Of a DNA stretch of 23,317 bases, positions 1 to 9,667 are shown piece by piece. Position 1 is the first letter of the stretch, and each line of letters opens with the position of its first letter. The notes beneath the pieces are model-generated. The model was given only the letters and a program-made list of their open reading frames with translations, ran no database searches and was not told the DNA's origin. Source of the DNA: Beroe ovata (taxonomy: Eukaryota; Ctenophora; Nuda; Beroida; Beroidae); contig CAMPET010000126.1 of the NCBI GenBank assembly GCA_946803715.1, positions 125,414 to 148,730 on the forward strand, given 5' to 3'. The position numbers were made by a program, and so were the translations under genes.

Positions 1-156
1 TAACAGGGGGTGTGTAATTGAGAACAGGGGTGTGCAGCTGATAACAGGGGGTGTGCAGTTGATAACAGAGTGGTGTGCAGTTGATAGCAGGGGTGTGCAG
101 TTGAGAACAGAGTTGTGTGCAGTTGAGAACAGAGTTGTGTGCAGTTGACAACAACA
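1..156. repeat. Minisatellite, about 21-bp unit, about 7 copies
   Basis: Imperfect tandem units of the form GTGTGCAGTTGAGAACAGAG run from the window edge to about base 156. Units differ by substitutions such as CAGGGG versus CAGAGT and by one-base indels. The array is cut by the window edge, so total copy number is unknown. No coding role is seen. Confidence 0.9.
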
Positions 157-1370
157 GACGGTTATGAGGGAGAGAGCATCAGCGAGATACACTTTAGTAC
201 CAGGTGATCCTGGTTATAGGCTAATTGAGCCATATCATGGATCCAGACTGGTGCTGATCAGGTATTCCTAACGAAACATCAACAAACTACTCACAATTTT
301 CAACTCCAGAGAAGAAAACCTCTCCATACTCCATGCATCGAGGATCGGTGATGGCAGATTTGTCGATAATCATGATGATCTCAGTTGTCTCGACAACAGT
401 CCCGTGGACATGATCGGAAGTAGGCCATCATCGGAAGGTATCACTGAGACATAGCGGATCTCAAGCTAGCAACAACAGCAAAATACACAAAGGGAAAATG
501 AACGATCTAAATACTTATACATATACTACAAAAGCTGACGTTTCGATTTTTATGATGAACATGTACAAAATGTTTTAAAGTGAAGAATGTACTTTCGTAA
601 GCAGAATCAAACTGCAGTTAACTGTTTCTAAATTCTAGAACATGATGAAGATGATATTACAATAGAGCGGCTGGTTATAATTGTCGGAGAATGCTAAGTG
701 AGATTGAGGCTACTTTGTTCTCAACATATCAGCGGTACGCCGTAATAGAGTGAAATATAATTGCAATAACGTCACTTGCATGAGTAAACGAAACAGAACC
801 GTGGAATAAACGATAACAAGAGCAGCGCGCGCACGCCACACGTGCGGGATTCTGAATCACACGTGTGATGTGAATACGCGCGACCTCCATTTCATCAAAT
901 AAATGCCTTGGGATTGTTCTAGGTCTGGTGACTTGTGAATACTCATCGTGTCTAAAGTCTTCGAATTCTCAATTCAAAGCTTGAGCTATGCTACTAGAAG
1001 TTGATTGTGAAACCTGTTTGATCATAATTCATCCTATCATGCAAATCAGCCAATAGCCATGCAAGGTACATTAGCCTACTCTGCTGGTACAACAAGAGAA
1101 GAATTGACACAAATTCAGGACGAGAGGAACACGCAACACATTCGCTCATCTATACTGATACACACTTGCCTCAATATGTACAATGTACATGGTAGATTAT
1201 AATCTCAACCAGCACATTGCACATAACATTGCTGTTTCATGCCCCCTCTTAATTTGCTAATTTGCTATAATCGTTATATTATGACTGATAAAAGTACCTT
1301 CGTAAAATGTTGCTTCAAATTGCCCCTCATATAATGATCTCACGGCCTGACCACACTGATTCACACTGAC
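157..1370. other. Spacer or intron left of module E; possible weak sixth module
   Basis: No firm gene. On the minus strand, an ATG at 373 opens 26 codons to a strong GTGAGT donor (exon end 295, phase 1). A candidate partner exon at 253-201 starts in the matching phase and ends in phase 0. Together they give a short strand-helix-strand-helix pattern vaguely like modules A to E, but without a Met-Pro motif. I treat it as a weak candidate only. The plus strand is also open in two frames here, which lowers its value. The rest is AT-rich, with a GC-richer patch around 825-890. If module E continues leftwards, this stretch is intron. Confidence 0.3.
839..869. promoter_or_regulatory. Paired CACGTG E-box sites, one in a 14-bp palindrome
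   Basis: CACGTG occurs at 839-844. A perfect 14-bp palindrome ATCACACGTGTGAT lies at 856-869, with another CACGTG-like core. The patch is CpG-rich against AT-rich surroundings. Such sites are bound by bHLH factors in animals; use as a promoter is inference. Confidence 0.35.
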
Positions 1371-1558
1371 CTGTTCGTCATCATTGTAACCGTCAATCGA
1401 CAGAGGCATGTTGATACGAGCGGTCTCCGCAGCCTGTGCGATTATCTCGAATGTGGACTCCACTATCGTCACATGGTGACCGTCCTTCAGGTCAAATTCC
1501 GTTACCAAGAACTTAGAGTCACGTACGTTGGAAATGAAATCCTCTCTCTCGTCCATCT
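1371..1558 (-). CDS. Anoctamin-like N-terminal dimerization domain, module E, exon 2
   Basis: This exon joins module E exon 1 (1747-1870): the donor leaves one base (G) and this exon supplies AG, giving Glu followed by MDEREDF. It carries 62 further codons. It holds the first helix, a strand (HHVTIV) and a helix ending in ETARINMPLSIDGY, which matches the amphipathic-helix-then-Met-Pro signature of the anoctamin (TMEM16) cytosolic dimer domain. The exon ends at CAG|GTCAGT in phase 0, as in the other modules. Reading through the donor gives 37 extra codons and a stop at 1257, which I regard as intron. No transmembrane anoctamin exon is visible to the left inside the window. Confidence 0.75.
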
Positions 1559-1746
1559 CTTTGGAGTAAATTGAGGAAAATGTGAGTCTTTGACATGCAT
1601 AAACACGAGGCCAAACTTACCTAGTATAAATAGTTGATTTTGACGATGTCCGAGTTTAAGAGAAGGATTTTGCTGGATTAAGTTTATATTATCATTTCGT
1701 CTAAAAACTGATCCCATTTCCATCAATCATCATCTCAATCTCTTAC

Positions 1747-1870
1747 CTGATTGGCTGATTTCATCCATGGGCGGGGACACCAGCACCAGCACAGACGTGT
1801 TCTCTTTGGTCGTCTCCGGCTGTTTGGAGCCCGCCAGGGGGAGCATCTCGACATCAGGGTAGATTGACAT
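1747..1870 (-). CDS. Anoctamin-like dimerization domain, module E, first coding exon
   Basis: The start ATG at 1870 has A at -3 and an in-frame TGA six bases upstream, with no usable acceptor between them, so this is a true first coding exon. It has 41 codons plus one base and ends at TCAG|GTAAGA (phase 1). The first 25 residues are polar. They are followed by a hydrophobic strand SVLVLVSPP, which aligns with SYTVLVTT of module C and SVILTYNN of module B. The 188-bp intron to exon 2 keeps frame. In anoctamins this strand begins the ferredoxin-like cytosolic domain that pairs subunits. A CpG-rich motif cluster directly upstream looks like its promoter. Confidence 0.75.
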
Positions 1871-1873
1871 ATT

Positions 1874-1990
1874 GTATCACGTGTCCTAGGTCACGCGTTC
1901 CGCCGCGCACTCACGCGTTGTTATATGGAACTCCCACGCGTTGCTATGGAAAATCACGTGCTGGTAGTGGTTACGCCGCGCACTCGATGT
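1874..1990 (-). promoter_or_regulatory. Probable CpG-rich promoter of module E
   Basis: Directly upstream of the module E start are two CACGTG E-boxes (1878-1883, 1955-1960), three ACGCGT motifs (1893, 1913, 1936) and a repeated CGCCGCGCACTC (1900-1911, 1975-1986). GTTGCTATGG at 1940-1949 resembles an RFX X-box half site. Motif density in a CpG-rich island within AT-rich DNA suggests a transcription start. This supports module E being independently transcribed. No TATA box is evident. Confidence 0.45.
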
Positions 1991-2324
1991 GCCAGTAATT
2001 ATTGATCACAAAGAAACCTAGGGTCTATGAAAATCAAGCGAGCAGCGAGAAAGAGCAAAATATGTACCTAAAACAAGACAAGATGAGCCGTTTACCAATC
2101 GGATATCAATTACAAAATTCGAAGCAATTTGTATGTCAAAAACTATGTGCATTGTGCAATGTGAATATCGTACAAGTCGTCTATCTGATTGTTCAAGAGA
2201 AATTTCCCCACAAAAATGAACTGAATGAAATTGTATTGTGTCCAACTTGTATCTGTTTGTTATATTGGAGTAGACAGGCAATTTAAGCTTACAGTGTCCA
2301 GTAAACTCTAAAATGAAGAGTTAT

Positions 2325-2620
2325 TATAGTACATTATAAACGGTCAAATAATGAGATGGTTAGTTAATGTGCGTCTTTATAACAAAATCAACATCATGGG
2401 ATTTGAGCCAACACTATGAATATACTGCACACATAAACTCTGTAAGGAGAGTTCAATAGTTCAAAACACTGTGAAAAGCAGAGGGGTTACTAATTCCCAA
2501 AACCATCATAGCATTTCCATGAAAACCCTTTTATAGATAGTCGGCTCACATGGTGTTATTTAATAAATCAATGCTAATAATGGAACAAAACTATATTGAT
2601 AAGTTTCGTTAACGATGAAC
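2325..2620. repeat. Direct repeat copy 1, about 300 bp
   Basis: This block is nearly identical to 2967-3267, with a few substitutions and small indels. It starts at TATAGTACATTATAAACGG and ends at CGTTAACGATGAAC. A TG microsatellite follows at once, then a single N at 2642. I see no coding sequence or TG...CA long-terminal-repeat ends. Confidence 0.9.
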
Positions 2621-2966
2621 TGTGTTTGTGTGTGTGTGTGTNCACACTGAACTCATAATCATGAACAGAATGAACACTGAACAGTAACCAAACAATACCA
2701 TATATGGTGTGATAAAAGTGATCAAGAGTTTTTCCCAGGAATTCCATTCAATGTAAGAGTCACGTGATGTAACAAATTATTTCCCAGACTGTTAACCTTC
2801 AGATATAACAACGTTACAGCTTCATTTGCTATGTGGAAACACAGTTTGTTGCCACACGCATTTTACGATATTTTGAGTGTCCTGTAGTTTTACTCGACAA
2901 TATAACGTGCGTCTGCGCGCACCTCTATTTTCCAGCCACACGACGTCTATTCACGCGTGAGACTAC
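2621..2966. other. Unique spacer between two direct repeats
   Basis: This begins with a TG-rich microsatellite (2621-2641) and an ambiguous base at 2642. The rest is AT-rich with no supported gene. A GC-rich patch (2907-2960, several GCGC and ACGCGT) lies just before the second repeat copy. Repeat, spacer and repeat have the gross layout of a terminal-repeat miniature element, but no primer-binding site or target duplication is visible. Confidence 0.4.
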
Positions 2967-3267
2967 TATAGTGCATTATGAACGGTCAAATAATGAGATG
3001 GTTAGTTAATGTGCGTCTTTATAACAAAATCAACATCATGGGATTTGAGCCAACACTATGAATATAGGTACTACACACATAAACTCTGTAGGAGAGTTCA
3101 TAAGTTCAAAACACTGTGAAAAGCCGAGGGGTTACTAATTCCCAAAACCATCATAGCATTTCCATGAAAACCCTTTTATAGATAGTCGCACTCACATGGT
3201 GTTATTTAATAAATCAATGCTAATAATGGAACAAAACTACTATTGATAAGTTTCGTTAACGATGAAC
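2967..3267. repeat. Direct repeat copy 2, about 300 bp
   Basis: This is the partner of 2325-2620 in the same orientation, offset by about 642 bases. Identity is high along the whole length and stops sharply at both ends, so the duplication looks recent. Confidence 0.9.
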
Positions 3268-4222
3268 CATGTGTGTTAACGGGGGATATTGGGAGCATAT
3301 TATCTCCTATATACAAAAGGAACGGGTTTGTATGATAGTAATGTAAACACAGGTCAAGGTAACCTAGTTATCGGAATGATAAGTTTATACTTATTATCCT
3401 AAACTAATCATCATACTCCATATTATTATAGGTGAACTTATGTTATTCTGTTGCTCAGATAAAATGACCAAATAAACCTAACATAACCTATAAATAAACA
3501 TAACCTATGCATTCCTAATTCATAACAGATCAAAAACCACAAGATTGATCCATAATCCATTCGTTGAAGGGTCATGATTTCAAACCCAAAAAGTTGTTTC
3601 TACGAAACACATGAGACTGTTATAGAAGAAGGGTTGGTTTTTACCACAACAGCCAAGCGTCTCTCTGTAATGCAAGTCTGTTATTACAGTACAGATATCA
3701 TGGCTAGTGGCTACAGCTCAAGCAAGCAGAGTATCATGGAAATACAAACCACTATATCCCTGTCGATAAGTGGCGCGAACACAACCAGTAATCGCCACAT
3801 TCTAGCAAATAGTATCACCGAACACTGTGTGGAGCTAATGACAGAAATTGTACAGTTAAGTGATGTATATTATACACTGTTATACACTGTACATACTTAT
3901 ACTGATAGCGATGAATATTATGCATAACGTACTACTTCGTAGGTACCTACCTCGTAGGTATCTGGGGAATTTGTATGGTGTACAGTGTGAGCTTTTCAAT
4001 ATACATAATACATTTGGTACATCATTGTATATTGAATCTTCAATGTATACTGTGCATGTGAGTATACACTCACACTCTCGCCCCATGTAACAGCTGTAAA
4101 GGCACGTCCTACAGAAAGGATCAGGAGGGCAGAGGGAGCGGTGGAAATCTCTCTCAGAATGTGACCACAAGGAATTGTTTTTATCTGGATGTGATAATAA
4201 CCAGTCACCGAAGTTTGAATAC
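3268..4222. other. AT-rich spacer left of module D, no supported gene
   Basis: Open frames of 60 to 120 codons occur on both strands but show no domain, conserved composition or splice partner, and are expected by chance at this base composition. A short repeat TCGTAGGTA occurs twice around 3938-3962 beside the palindrome GTAGGTACCTAC. If module D joins a body to the left, this is intron. Confidence 0.4.
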
Positions 4223-4307
4223 GTATTGGTAAGAAGAGCAGTCACTGGATTTGAAAAAGTCGAAGGGTCCCTGAGCTTTTGCCTCTTGGAAAACTTTGCA
4301 ACACAAA
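4223..4307 (-). CDS. Anoctamin-like dimerization domain, module D, last exon
   Basis: The acceptor GAG| at 4308-4310 follows a pyrimidine tract and enters in phase 2, matching the AG left by the exon at 4755-4812 (joined codon AGT, Ser). The 28 codons give LCCKVFQEAKAQGPF and end SSYQY. Read with the previous exon, HPNFTSLCCKVFQEA aligns with the strand-to-helix stretch of anoctamin dimer domains. The Ser-Tyr end matches the STSTY, VNSY and DGY ends of the other modules. The exon ends in phase 0 at TAC|GTATTC, a weak donor. This short exon was found only by phase and pattern. Confidence 0.5.
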
Positions 4308-4623
4308 CTCACATATGTCGAATAGAATAAGAAAGAGAAACCAAGTGAGAATCAGTAGGTATTGATATTCGATCATACCTTATTTAGCAGGTAGGCAATT
4401 GTATCTCAGAATTATGGTATCCATGAATTACCTATTATACTCTTATAGAAGTGTATAACTAGAAGATAGAAGTAGAAGTGTAAAATGATGTGAATATAAC
4501 CATACCGACCCCTGGCCCCCAACCCACAATTCACCCGGAATACTGCATACATACAAGACAAACAAACGGAGGGAACATCCCAACATACTGATCCAGGATT
4601 GATCACAATCACCACCGAGTTTC

Positions 4624-4711
4624 GACACTTGAAGTTGAAAAAACTTGAAGTTGAAACACTTGAAGTTGAAACACTTGAAGTTGAAAAAACATGTGAAGTT
4701 GAAAAAAACAT
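4624..4711. repeat. Minisatellite, about 16- to 20-bp unit, 5 copies
   Basis: Five tandem copies of CACTTGAAGTTGAAA with a variable A run (3 to 7) between them. It lies in the intron between the second and third module D exons. On the minus strand it reads as a T-rich pyrimidine stretch and gives spurious Phe-rich open frames. Confidence 0.9.
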
Positions 4712-4754
4712 GTTTAAAACAATAAACACACATGGTTAACGCTGCTGCTCTTAC

Positions 4755-4812
4755 CTGGTAAAATTAGGATGCACCCCAGGTATAATCTTGATCTTGATAT
4801 TGTTCACAAGTG
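4755..4812 (-). CDS. Anoctamin-like dimerization domain, module D, middle exon
   Basis: A 58-base exon. The acceptor CTACAG| has a strong pyrimidine tract and enters in phase 1, matching donor C|GTGTAT of the exon at 4957-5069 (joined codon CCA, Pro). It encodes LVNNIKIKIIPGVHPNFT and ends at ACC AG|GTAAGA (phase 2), a near-perfect donor. NIKIKI is the second strand of the domain, equivalent to THVVV in module B and THMAVAI in module A. The HP-N-F that follows resembles the turn into the last helix in anoctamins. An alternative reading starts at an ATG at 4875 and treats this as a longer first exon. Confidence 0.5.
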
Positions 4813-4956
4813 CTGTAGCAGGGGGCGAAGATGCTGGGAGTTGGTCAGTGATCTCTTTCCGATCTTGCTTCATAAATATTATCCCCCAGTGAGGCCTTAT
4901 CTTCACACTGCAGATGAGGGGAAGGAAACTATTGCTGCTAGACGGGTGCTATACAC

Positions 4957-5069
4957 GCAAGCAGGAGTCAATATTCAAGTTGACACCTGCAAACTCTTGC
5001 ACCACCTCAACTATTCTTGACACCCCTTCTGCCAGAAGTGCTCGATGATGGCAAATTTCAATGTCGATA
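4957..5069 (-). CDS. Anoctamin-like dimerization domain, module D, first recognised exon
   Basis: Thirty-seven codons plus split bases. The acceptor CAGCAG| (phase 2) and donor C|GTGTAT (phase 1) are assigned by pattern. Strand IDIEICHH is followed by helix RIVEVVQEFAGVNLNI, which aligns with SYTVLVTT and RDIFENELVSRGVKLEE of module C. No in-frame ATG is present, so an upstream first exon (right of 5069, not found) is needed, or the frame starts further up. Confidence rests on the fit of all three module D exons in phase; any one alone would be weak. Confidence 0.5.
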
Positions 5070-5072
5070 CTG

Positions 5073-7109
5073 CTGACTATAGGAACAACGTTTTGAACTA
5101 TAAGCAATCGGAATGAAACTGATATATGAAACAAGGGTTATCCAAAATAACATGTAACCTATCATGAAACAGATATGAATATACTTCTATCATCAAATGA
5201 AAGCAGCAATATCTCGATGAAATCGTCCAGTGAATATGACGGGTATTGGGTTTCAGATAAAAATGGTTTGGGATGGTGCGATTAATGGATATTTTCCAAG
5301 AAGCATTTGACATAGCATGGCGATATGTTGCGACATATATATGGCAACACATGCCAGCCGGAGTTGCATATACTTATGTAAATTGGTTGGAATATATAAA
5401 ATCGGTAGGAAAGCTTACTCATCACTAATATTAATAAATACAATCTGACGCACAGCAGAAGCAGCAGAGCGGAGTATATGGTAAATATTGTAACAAAGTA
5501 CCGAGTGTGGGCGGCGATCGTGCCGCGTACAGAGAGAAAAGTGGTGAAAATTGCTGCGAATATAGCCGTGAAACTGCAATCCCAGCGCATAGTACTACTC
5601 CTATCTGAGTATAACATATTGTTCTGTGCATAGCTGCACTTGACGTCCAGCTGAGGTGGACAGTGTTGCCCATGACAGGAAATAACATGGAATTATATGT
5701 GTGCTTGGATTTAATCACAATCTGCCATATTGATAGTGATACCTACTATGGCAGTTCAATGGGATTGGGACTGGGAGCGGGCGAGCGCGCGTCGGCTTGC
5801 ACGTATTGCAGATAACATAGCTAGTCGCAAACATAATATGTATGACTCATTATATTTATCATTGTCAATATAAATATTGATAAGCCGATAGTTTGATCAT
5901 GAGGTAATGCCCTGCTTCATTGCAATGTTTGGTGATTGTTTCTAGTTGATTTCCATCGTAATTCAGCAGGATATGACCCAAAGCTAGGGACAATATAATA
6001 AGATTGCGTCAGTAAGTGCTCTTCGATGGGATTGGTTAGTGGACATGATCACGAGATAGCATGATCTCATATTGATCAGGATAAGCAGCTGACATATTAT
6101 AATTATATACATGTGGTAATGCTGGAAATAAATTATTTGTGAAGGATAATGATATAGGAATGATTGGCACAAAAATTGGAAAATGAAGGATTGGATATTG
6201 ATAAGTATACCATATGGTGTTTGACATCAGCTTGTGGAAACATCAAGAGCTGATTTCGTGGAAAATGAGGATATGGAAAATAGGGCAGTCAAAAAGTGTC
6301 GAAGAAGTTTCCAATTATGTGCGAATGGTGAAAAGTCGAGTGACTAATGATGGAAAAGTGACGCGGTATACGTGTGTGTGTGTGTGTGGGTGGTCAATTT
6401 ATAACCTGGGCAATTTATAACATGTTCAATTTGGGGAAACCGGTAAAATACATGAAGTTAAAAACGGGTAATGATCGGTAAAACAGCAAATTGGGCAAAT
6501 AAAAATCGATAAATTAAGATGGTACAAGCCAGTACAGATAACAGATAGCTGAAAATAGGAGCAGATGAAAGTTGCATGGCGTAGTTGGATCATTTAAATT
6601 TTTGGAATGATCCAACTACAATTTCTGGAGTTATATCCAGCTCCTCGGAGACACCACATTTGGGAGCGGGATGGGAAACTTGTGTAATTGGTGTAATCTG
6701 GTGTCTCGTATATGATCTACTACCACAATTACCAACTCCACGATCACTCCACTACGTGCAGTGATATGATGAGTCCTATATATAATTACCCAAAAATCAT
6801 ACAATTTCCGGGAATCTGCTAGGTTGCCTAAACTACCAAACTAAACTTTCATGGTCTGATATATATCAGCCTACGTACCTACATATTAACTTGTTTTCCA
6901 GACATTTCTATCGACAACCAGCAGGATTAGGCGGGCATGCCATGGGAAAAATTTATTCAGACATGATCAGCTCATCATGCCCTTGGAACTATCCTGTACT
7001 TGAACTTGGTCCGCCATCAATTTCAAGACATGGCATATCAAAGATCAGCTAATATCAACAACAAAATAAATATCAGATGATAATGTTATCATCAGTAATC
7101 TATACAAAC
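5073..7109. other. Spacer between modules C and D, no supported gene
   Basis: This should contain the 5' end of module D and any module C continuation, but I cannot identify either. Hydrophobic minus-strand frames at 5282-5617 overlap equally long plus-strand frames and lack anoctamin motifs, so I do not call them. A GC patch (5775-5800), a TG run near 6370-6387 and a strong hairpin at 6581-6619 are the only structured items. Confidence 0.4.
6581..6619. other. Perfect 14-bp inverted repeat (hairpin)
   Basis: GTAGTTGGATCATT at 6581-6594 is the exact reverse complement of 6606-6619, separated by an 11-base AT-rich loop. A perfect 14-bp stem stands out from background. It may be the fold-back core of a small element or a structured RNA; no target duplication is seen. 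Confidence 0.8.
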
Positions 7110-7349
7110 CTCGTCATAGCTATTCACAATGGTGGGTAAGTTGAGTTTGATCTCCTCCGCCACAGCGGCCAGTTGACGCCACTCCGCGCCCACGACCGCC
7201 ACCCTGGCCACACCATCCTGGAGAGTGTACTCCTCCAACTTGACACCCCGTGACACCAGCTCATTCTCGAATATGTCCCGGAGGAGCTGGTCCTCCTCAC
7301 AGAGTATCTCCTGGGTCGTGACGAGGACAGTGTAGGAGCAGGAGTCCAT
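7110..7349 (-). CDS. Anoctamin-like dimerization domain, module C (single exon)
   Basis: Eighty codons from the first ATG (7349) to donor GAG|GTTTGT in phase 0. The in-frame triplet 14 codons upstream of the ATG is a TGA. The whole domain is in one exon: strand SYTVLVTT, helix DQLLRDIFENELVSRG, strand GVARVAVV, and helix WRQLAAVAEEIKLNLP ending VNSYDE. Length and order match anoctamin cytosolic dimer domains, and the AEE-hydrophobic-Leu-Pro motif is typical. Unlike modules A, B, D and E, it has no internal intron. Start could instead be an internal acceptor at CTTGAG| (phase 1), but then no upstream exon fits. GC content is clearly higher than its flanks, as expected for coding sequence. Confidence 0.8.
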
Positions 7350-7427
7350 GTGTGTGTGTTGGAAGAGCGAGTTCAGACTCGGGTCAGCTCAAGATAGTCA
7401 AGTGAGTGATGAGCAAGTGAGCAAAGA

Positions 7428-7751
7428 CAAACAAGTCTTTCTGATACTCTATTTGATTCCCACCTTCACACCATCTATTTTGAAAAAAGTTTAGGTATGT
7501 GTTGGCATTTTCTAAAAACGGAAGAAATGAATCCTCGGCACAAAATTCCGAGACAATATGTTGAGCAATATACTGCAACTGCAAAAACGCAAGGAATTGA
7601 ACAAACATATGAACTGGAACTGTAAATCAGAGGTGAAATGATAATCAGAGCTTCTAACATGTCACCCAAACATACAAGTGTCTCTGAGGTGCTGACAACT
7701 TGAGTGTGTGACTTGCTATCACTTCACCATATAATTATACTCATCATTCAC
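7428..7751. repeat. Tandem duplication, copy 1 (about 324 bp)
   Basis: Near-identical to 7753-8072, separated only by one N at 7752. Differences are scattered substitutions and a few short indels. It lies just upstream of module C. The N exactly at the joint suggests an unmerged contig overlap. Confidence 0.95.
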
Positions 7752-7752
7752 N

Positions 7753-8072
7753 CAAACAAGTCTTTCTGATACTCTATTTGATTCCAACCTTCACACCATC
7801 TGTTTTGAAAAAAAGTTTAGGTAAGTGTTGACAATTTCTAAAAACGGAAGAAATGAATCATCGGCACGCAATTCCGAGAATTATGTTGAGCAATATACTG
7901 CAACTGCAAAAACGCAAGGAATTGAACAAATATATGAACTGGAACTGTAAATCAGAGGTGAAATGATTATCAGAGCTTCATGTCACCCAAACATACATGT
8001 GTCTCTGAGGTGCTGACAACTTGAGTGTGTGACTTGCTATCACTTCACCATATAATTATACCTATCATTCAC
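7753..8072. repeat. Tandem duplication, copy 2 (about 320 bp)
   Basis: Second copy of the block at 7428-7751. It ends in a CA-rich microsatellite (8065-8081). No coding sequence is supported in either copy. Confidence 0.95.
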
Positions 8073-8081
8073 ACACACACA

Positions 8082-8761
8082 GTACACACGTGCTATCAAT
8101 TACTTTCTCTATCATCAGTGAATACTGATTCACCATTGGTTAACCAAACAGAGGAGAAAATCTAGGGGCAGAATCTAGAACAAAGCGGTATACAAAACTT
8201 CGAGGAAGGTAGGTATTAAACAAAATAAGAAAAAACTACGTGGACATGAATACATATCCTACAACAAATAGTGGCTGAATGACTGGCAGTATATTTAAAC
8301 GACTGACAGTATAAAATACGAATTGATGTAATAAGCTCTATAACAGTGGCATATATAGCTCCATATGAAGGGTGATCTGCTATACACTATTATACAGGCA
8401 ATCACTAACGTAGATCTGAACTTGAGCGTTGTGAAGTATAATTAGCCAGGTAGCCTGTGTGCGTGTATTATTCAACACTACAAAGAGCATGGGATTGCCA
8501 CAGTGGTGAATACTATTGCTGTTGGAACAGAGTGACGTCACAGAATCGCCTACTGAACTGATTATGCCAAATTTGGGGCCGGGAGGCAGCTACATCAATC
8601 AATGAAAAGCCCCTTGGCCCTTGGAGCCGACAATCAGACTTTATTTGTGCACTTATATACTGTTTAGCAAGATCAGCCACATCAATCACATGTCAAATAC
8701 ATATCAATGACAACAATGTAAACCAATCATTGACTTCTACACAACCAAACACAACCCATAC
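8082..8761. other. Spacer between module B and the duplication
   Basis: AT-rich, with no open frame or splice pair I can support. If module B continues to a shared body, this is intron. Confidence 0.4.
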
Positions 8762-8936
8762 CGTGTAAGTGGACGTGGAGAGGGGCATTGCTAGTTGTAC
8801 ATCCTGTGCCAGTTGGGATACCCTGTAGAAGAGGGAGGAAACCACTACATGGGTCATGGCAGCGTTGTAACGGTTCCTCAGGAACTTTAGACTAAACCCC
8901 TCCGTCTGAAGAATTTCCTCAAACAGACGACGAGCC
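8762..8936 (-). CDS. Anoctamin-like dimerization domain, module B, exon 2
   Basis: The acceptor TTTCAG| at 8937-8939 gives G, which completes AGG (Arg) with the AG left by exon 1. Fifty-eight codons follow: helix ARRLFEEILQTEG, strand THVVVSS, and helix RVSQLAQDVQLAMPL ending STSTYT. This is the clearest match to the anoctamin (TMEM16) dimer domain: R-x-x-F-E, G-F/L-x-L, a hydrophobic strand, then an amphipathic helix ending in Met-Pro. It ends at ACG|GTATGG in phase 0. The next anoctamin exons would encode a linker and the first transmembrane helix, and none are seen before module C. Confidence 0.85.
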
Positions 8937-9065
8937 CTGAAATTTGTTGAAATTGCATGCAAATGTATGGGAATCAAAGCGCAAGTAAAGATTCAACAAT
9001 TCAATGGAAAAACTCAAAAAACAATACCTACCTTGGTAGTCTACCATGGTAACTCTCGGACTAAC

Positions 9066-9667
9066 CTCAATTTCTCGGTGTCTGTTTCTCTGTTGTTATA
9101 CGTCAGTATGACACTCCCTTCACCCTCTACTCGCCGCCTCTTCCCCGGCTCTCCCATGTTGGATGAGTTGGACCGGGATGCCGAGTACTTCCTACTCTCA
9201 TCCTCCTCCTGCGCCTCTTCCCCAGCACACCCCCGGATAGGGGGCAGTATCCTAGTGTCCACTGAGGGCATGGTCCGGAGCGGGGAGCGGGTCCCTGGTG
9301 GTTTCACCTCGGGGATGGTAAGACGGACATCTGCTGTCCGTTTAGCATCCCACTGCTGAATGAACGTGATGTTTTGGTGTATCTCCCCCGGAACTGCTAT
9401 CGGAGTGGACAGAGACTGCGATAGGTCCACTTTGTTCACCAGTGTAGAGTTGAGGAGAGATGCTTGCGCAGAGAGAGGAGGGTGAGGCTTGTGGTATACC
9501 ACCTGGTCCAACCCATCCTCGGAGTTCCAGGGTGGTATCTTCACCAGTTCCATGGCAGGTGGTTCCATGTTGATCACGTGATCATTTGGAGGATTGGTGT
9601 TGTCAGGGCGCTCTGATTTCAGTGGGGGAAGAGAGTGAACTGCTCGGGGATTAACTTGATTCATCAA
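9066..9667 (-). CDS. Module B first exon: long disordered N-terminus plus first strand
   Basis: Starts at ATG 9667 (a second ATG follows directly), with TGA two codons upstream, so it is a first coding exon. It has 200 codons plus AG, ending at TTGAG|GTTAGT (phase 2); the 129-bp intron keeps frame to 8936. About 170 residues are polar and Pro/Ser-rich with acidic stretches (EEAQEEDESRKY) and a basic patch GKRRRVEG near residue 180. Then comes the first domain strand GSVILTYNN. Long disordered N-termini before the dimer domain are common in anoctamins. The basic patch could be a nuclear-type or phosphoinositide-binding signal. GC-rich relative to flanks. Confidence 0.75.

Noticed and set aside
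3574-3927. 117-codon plus-strand open frame
   Set aside because: No motif or splice partner; about this length is expected by chance once or twice in a window of this size and composition.
5282-5617. Hydrophobic minus-strand frame that could pass for membrane helices of an anoctamin body
   Set aside because: Two overlapping plus-strand frames are equally open, no TMEM16 motif is present, and neighbouring exons are absent.
5285-5619. Plus-strand two-exon candidate starting MDIFQEAF with a 50-base intron
   Set aside because: The splice sites are weak and the joined product resembles nothing; overlapping frames on both strands make it unconvincing.
8967-9359. 130-codon plus-strand frame
   Set aside because: It is the antisense shadow of module B exon 1.
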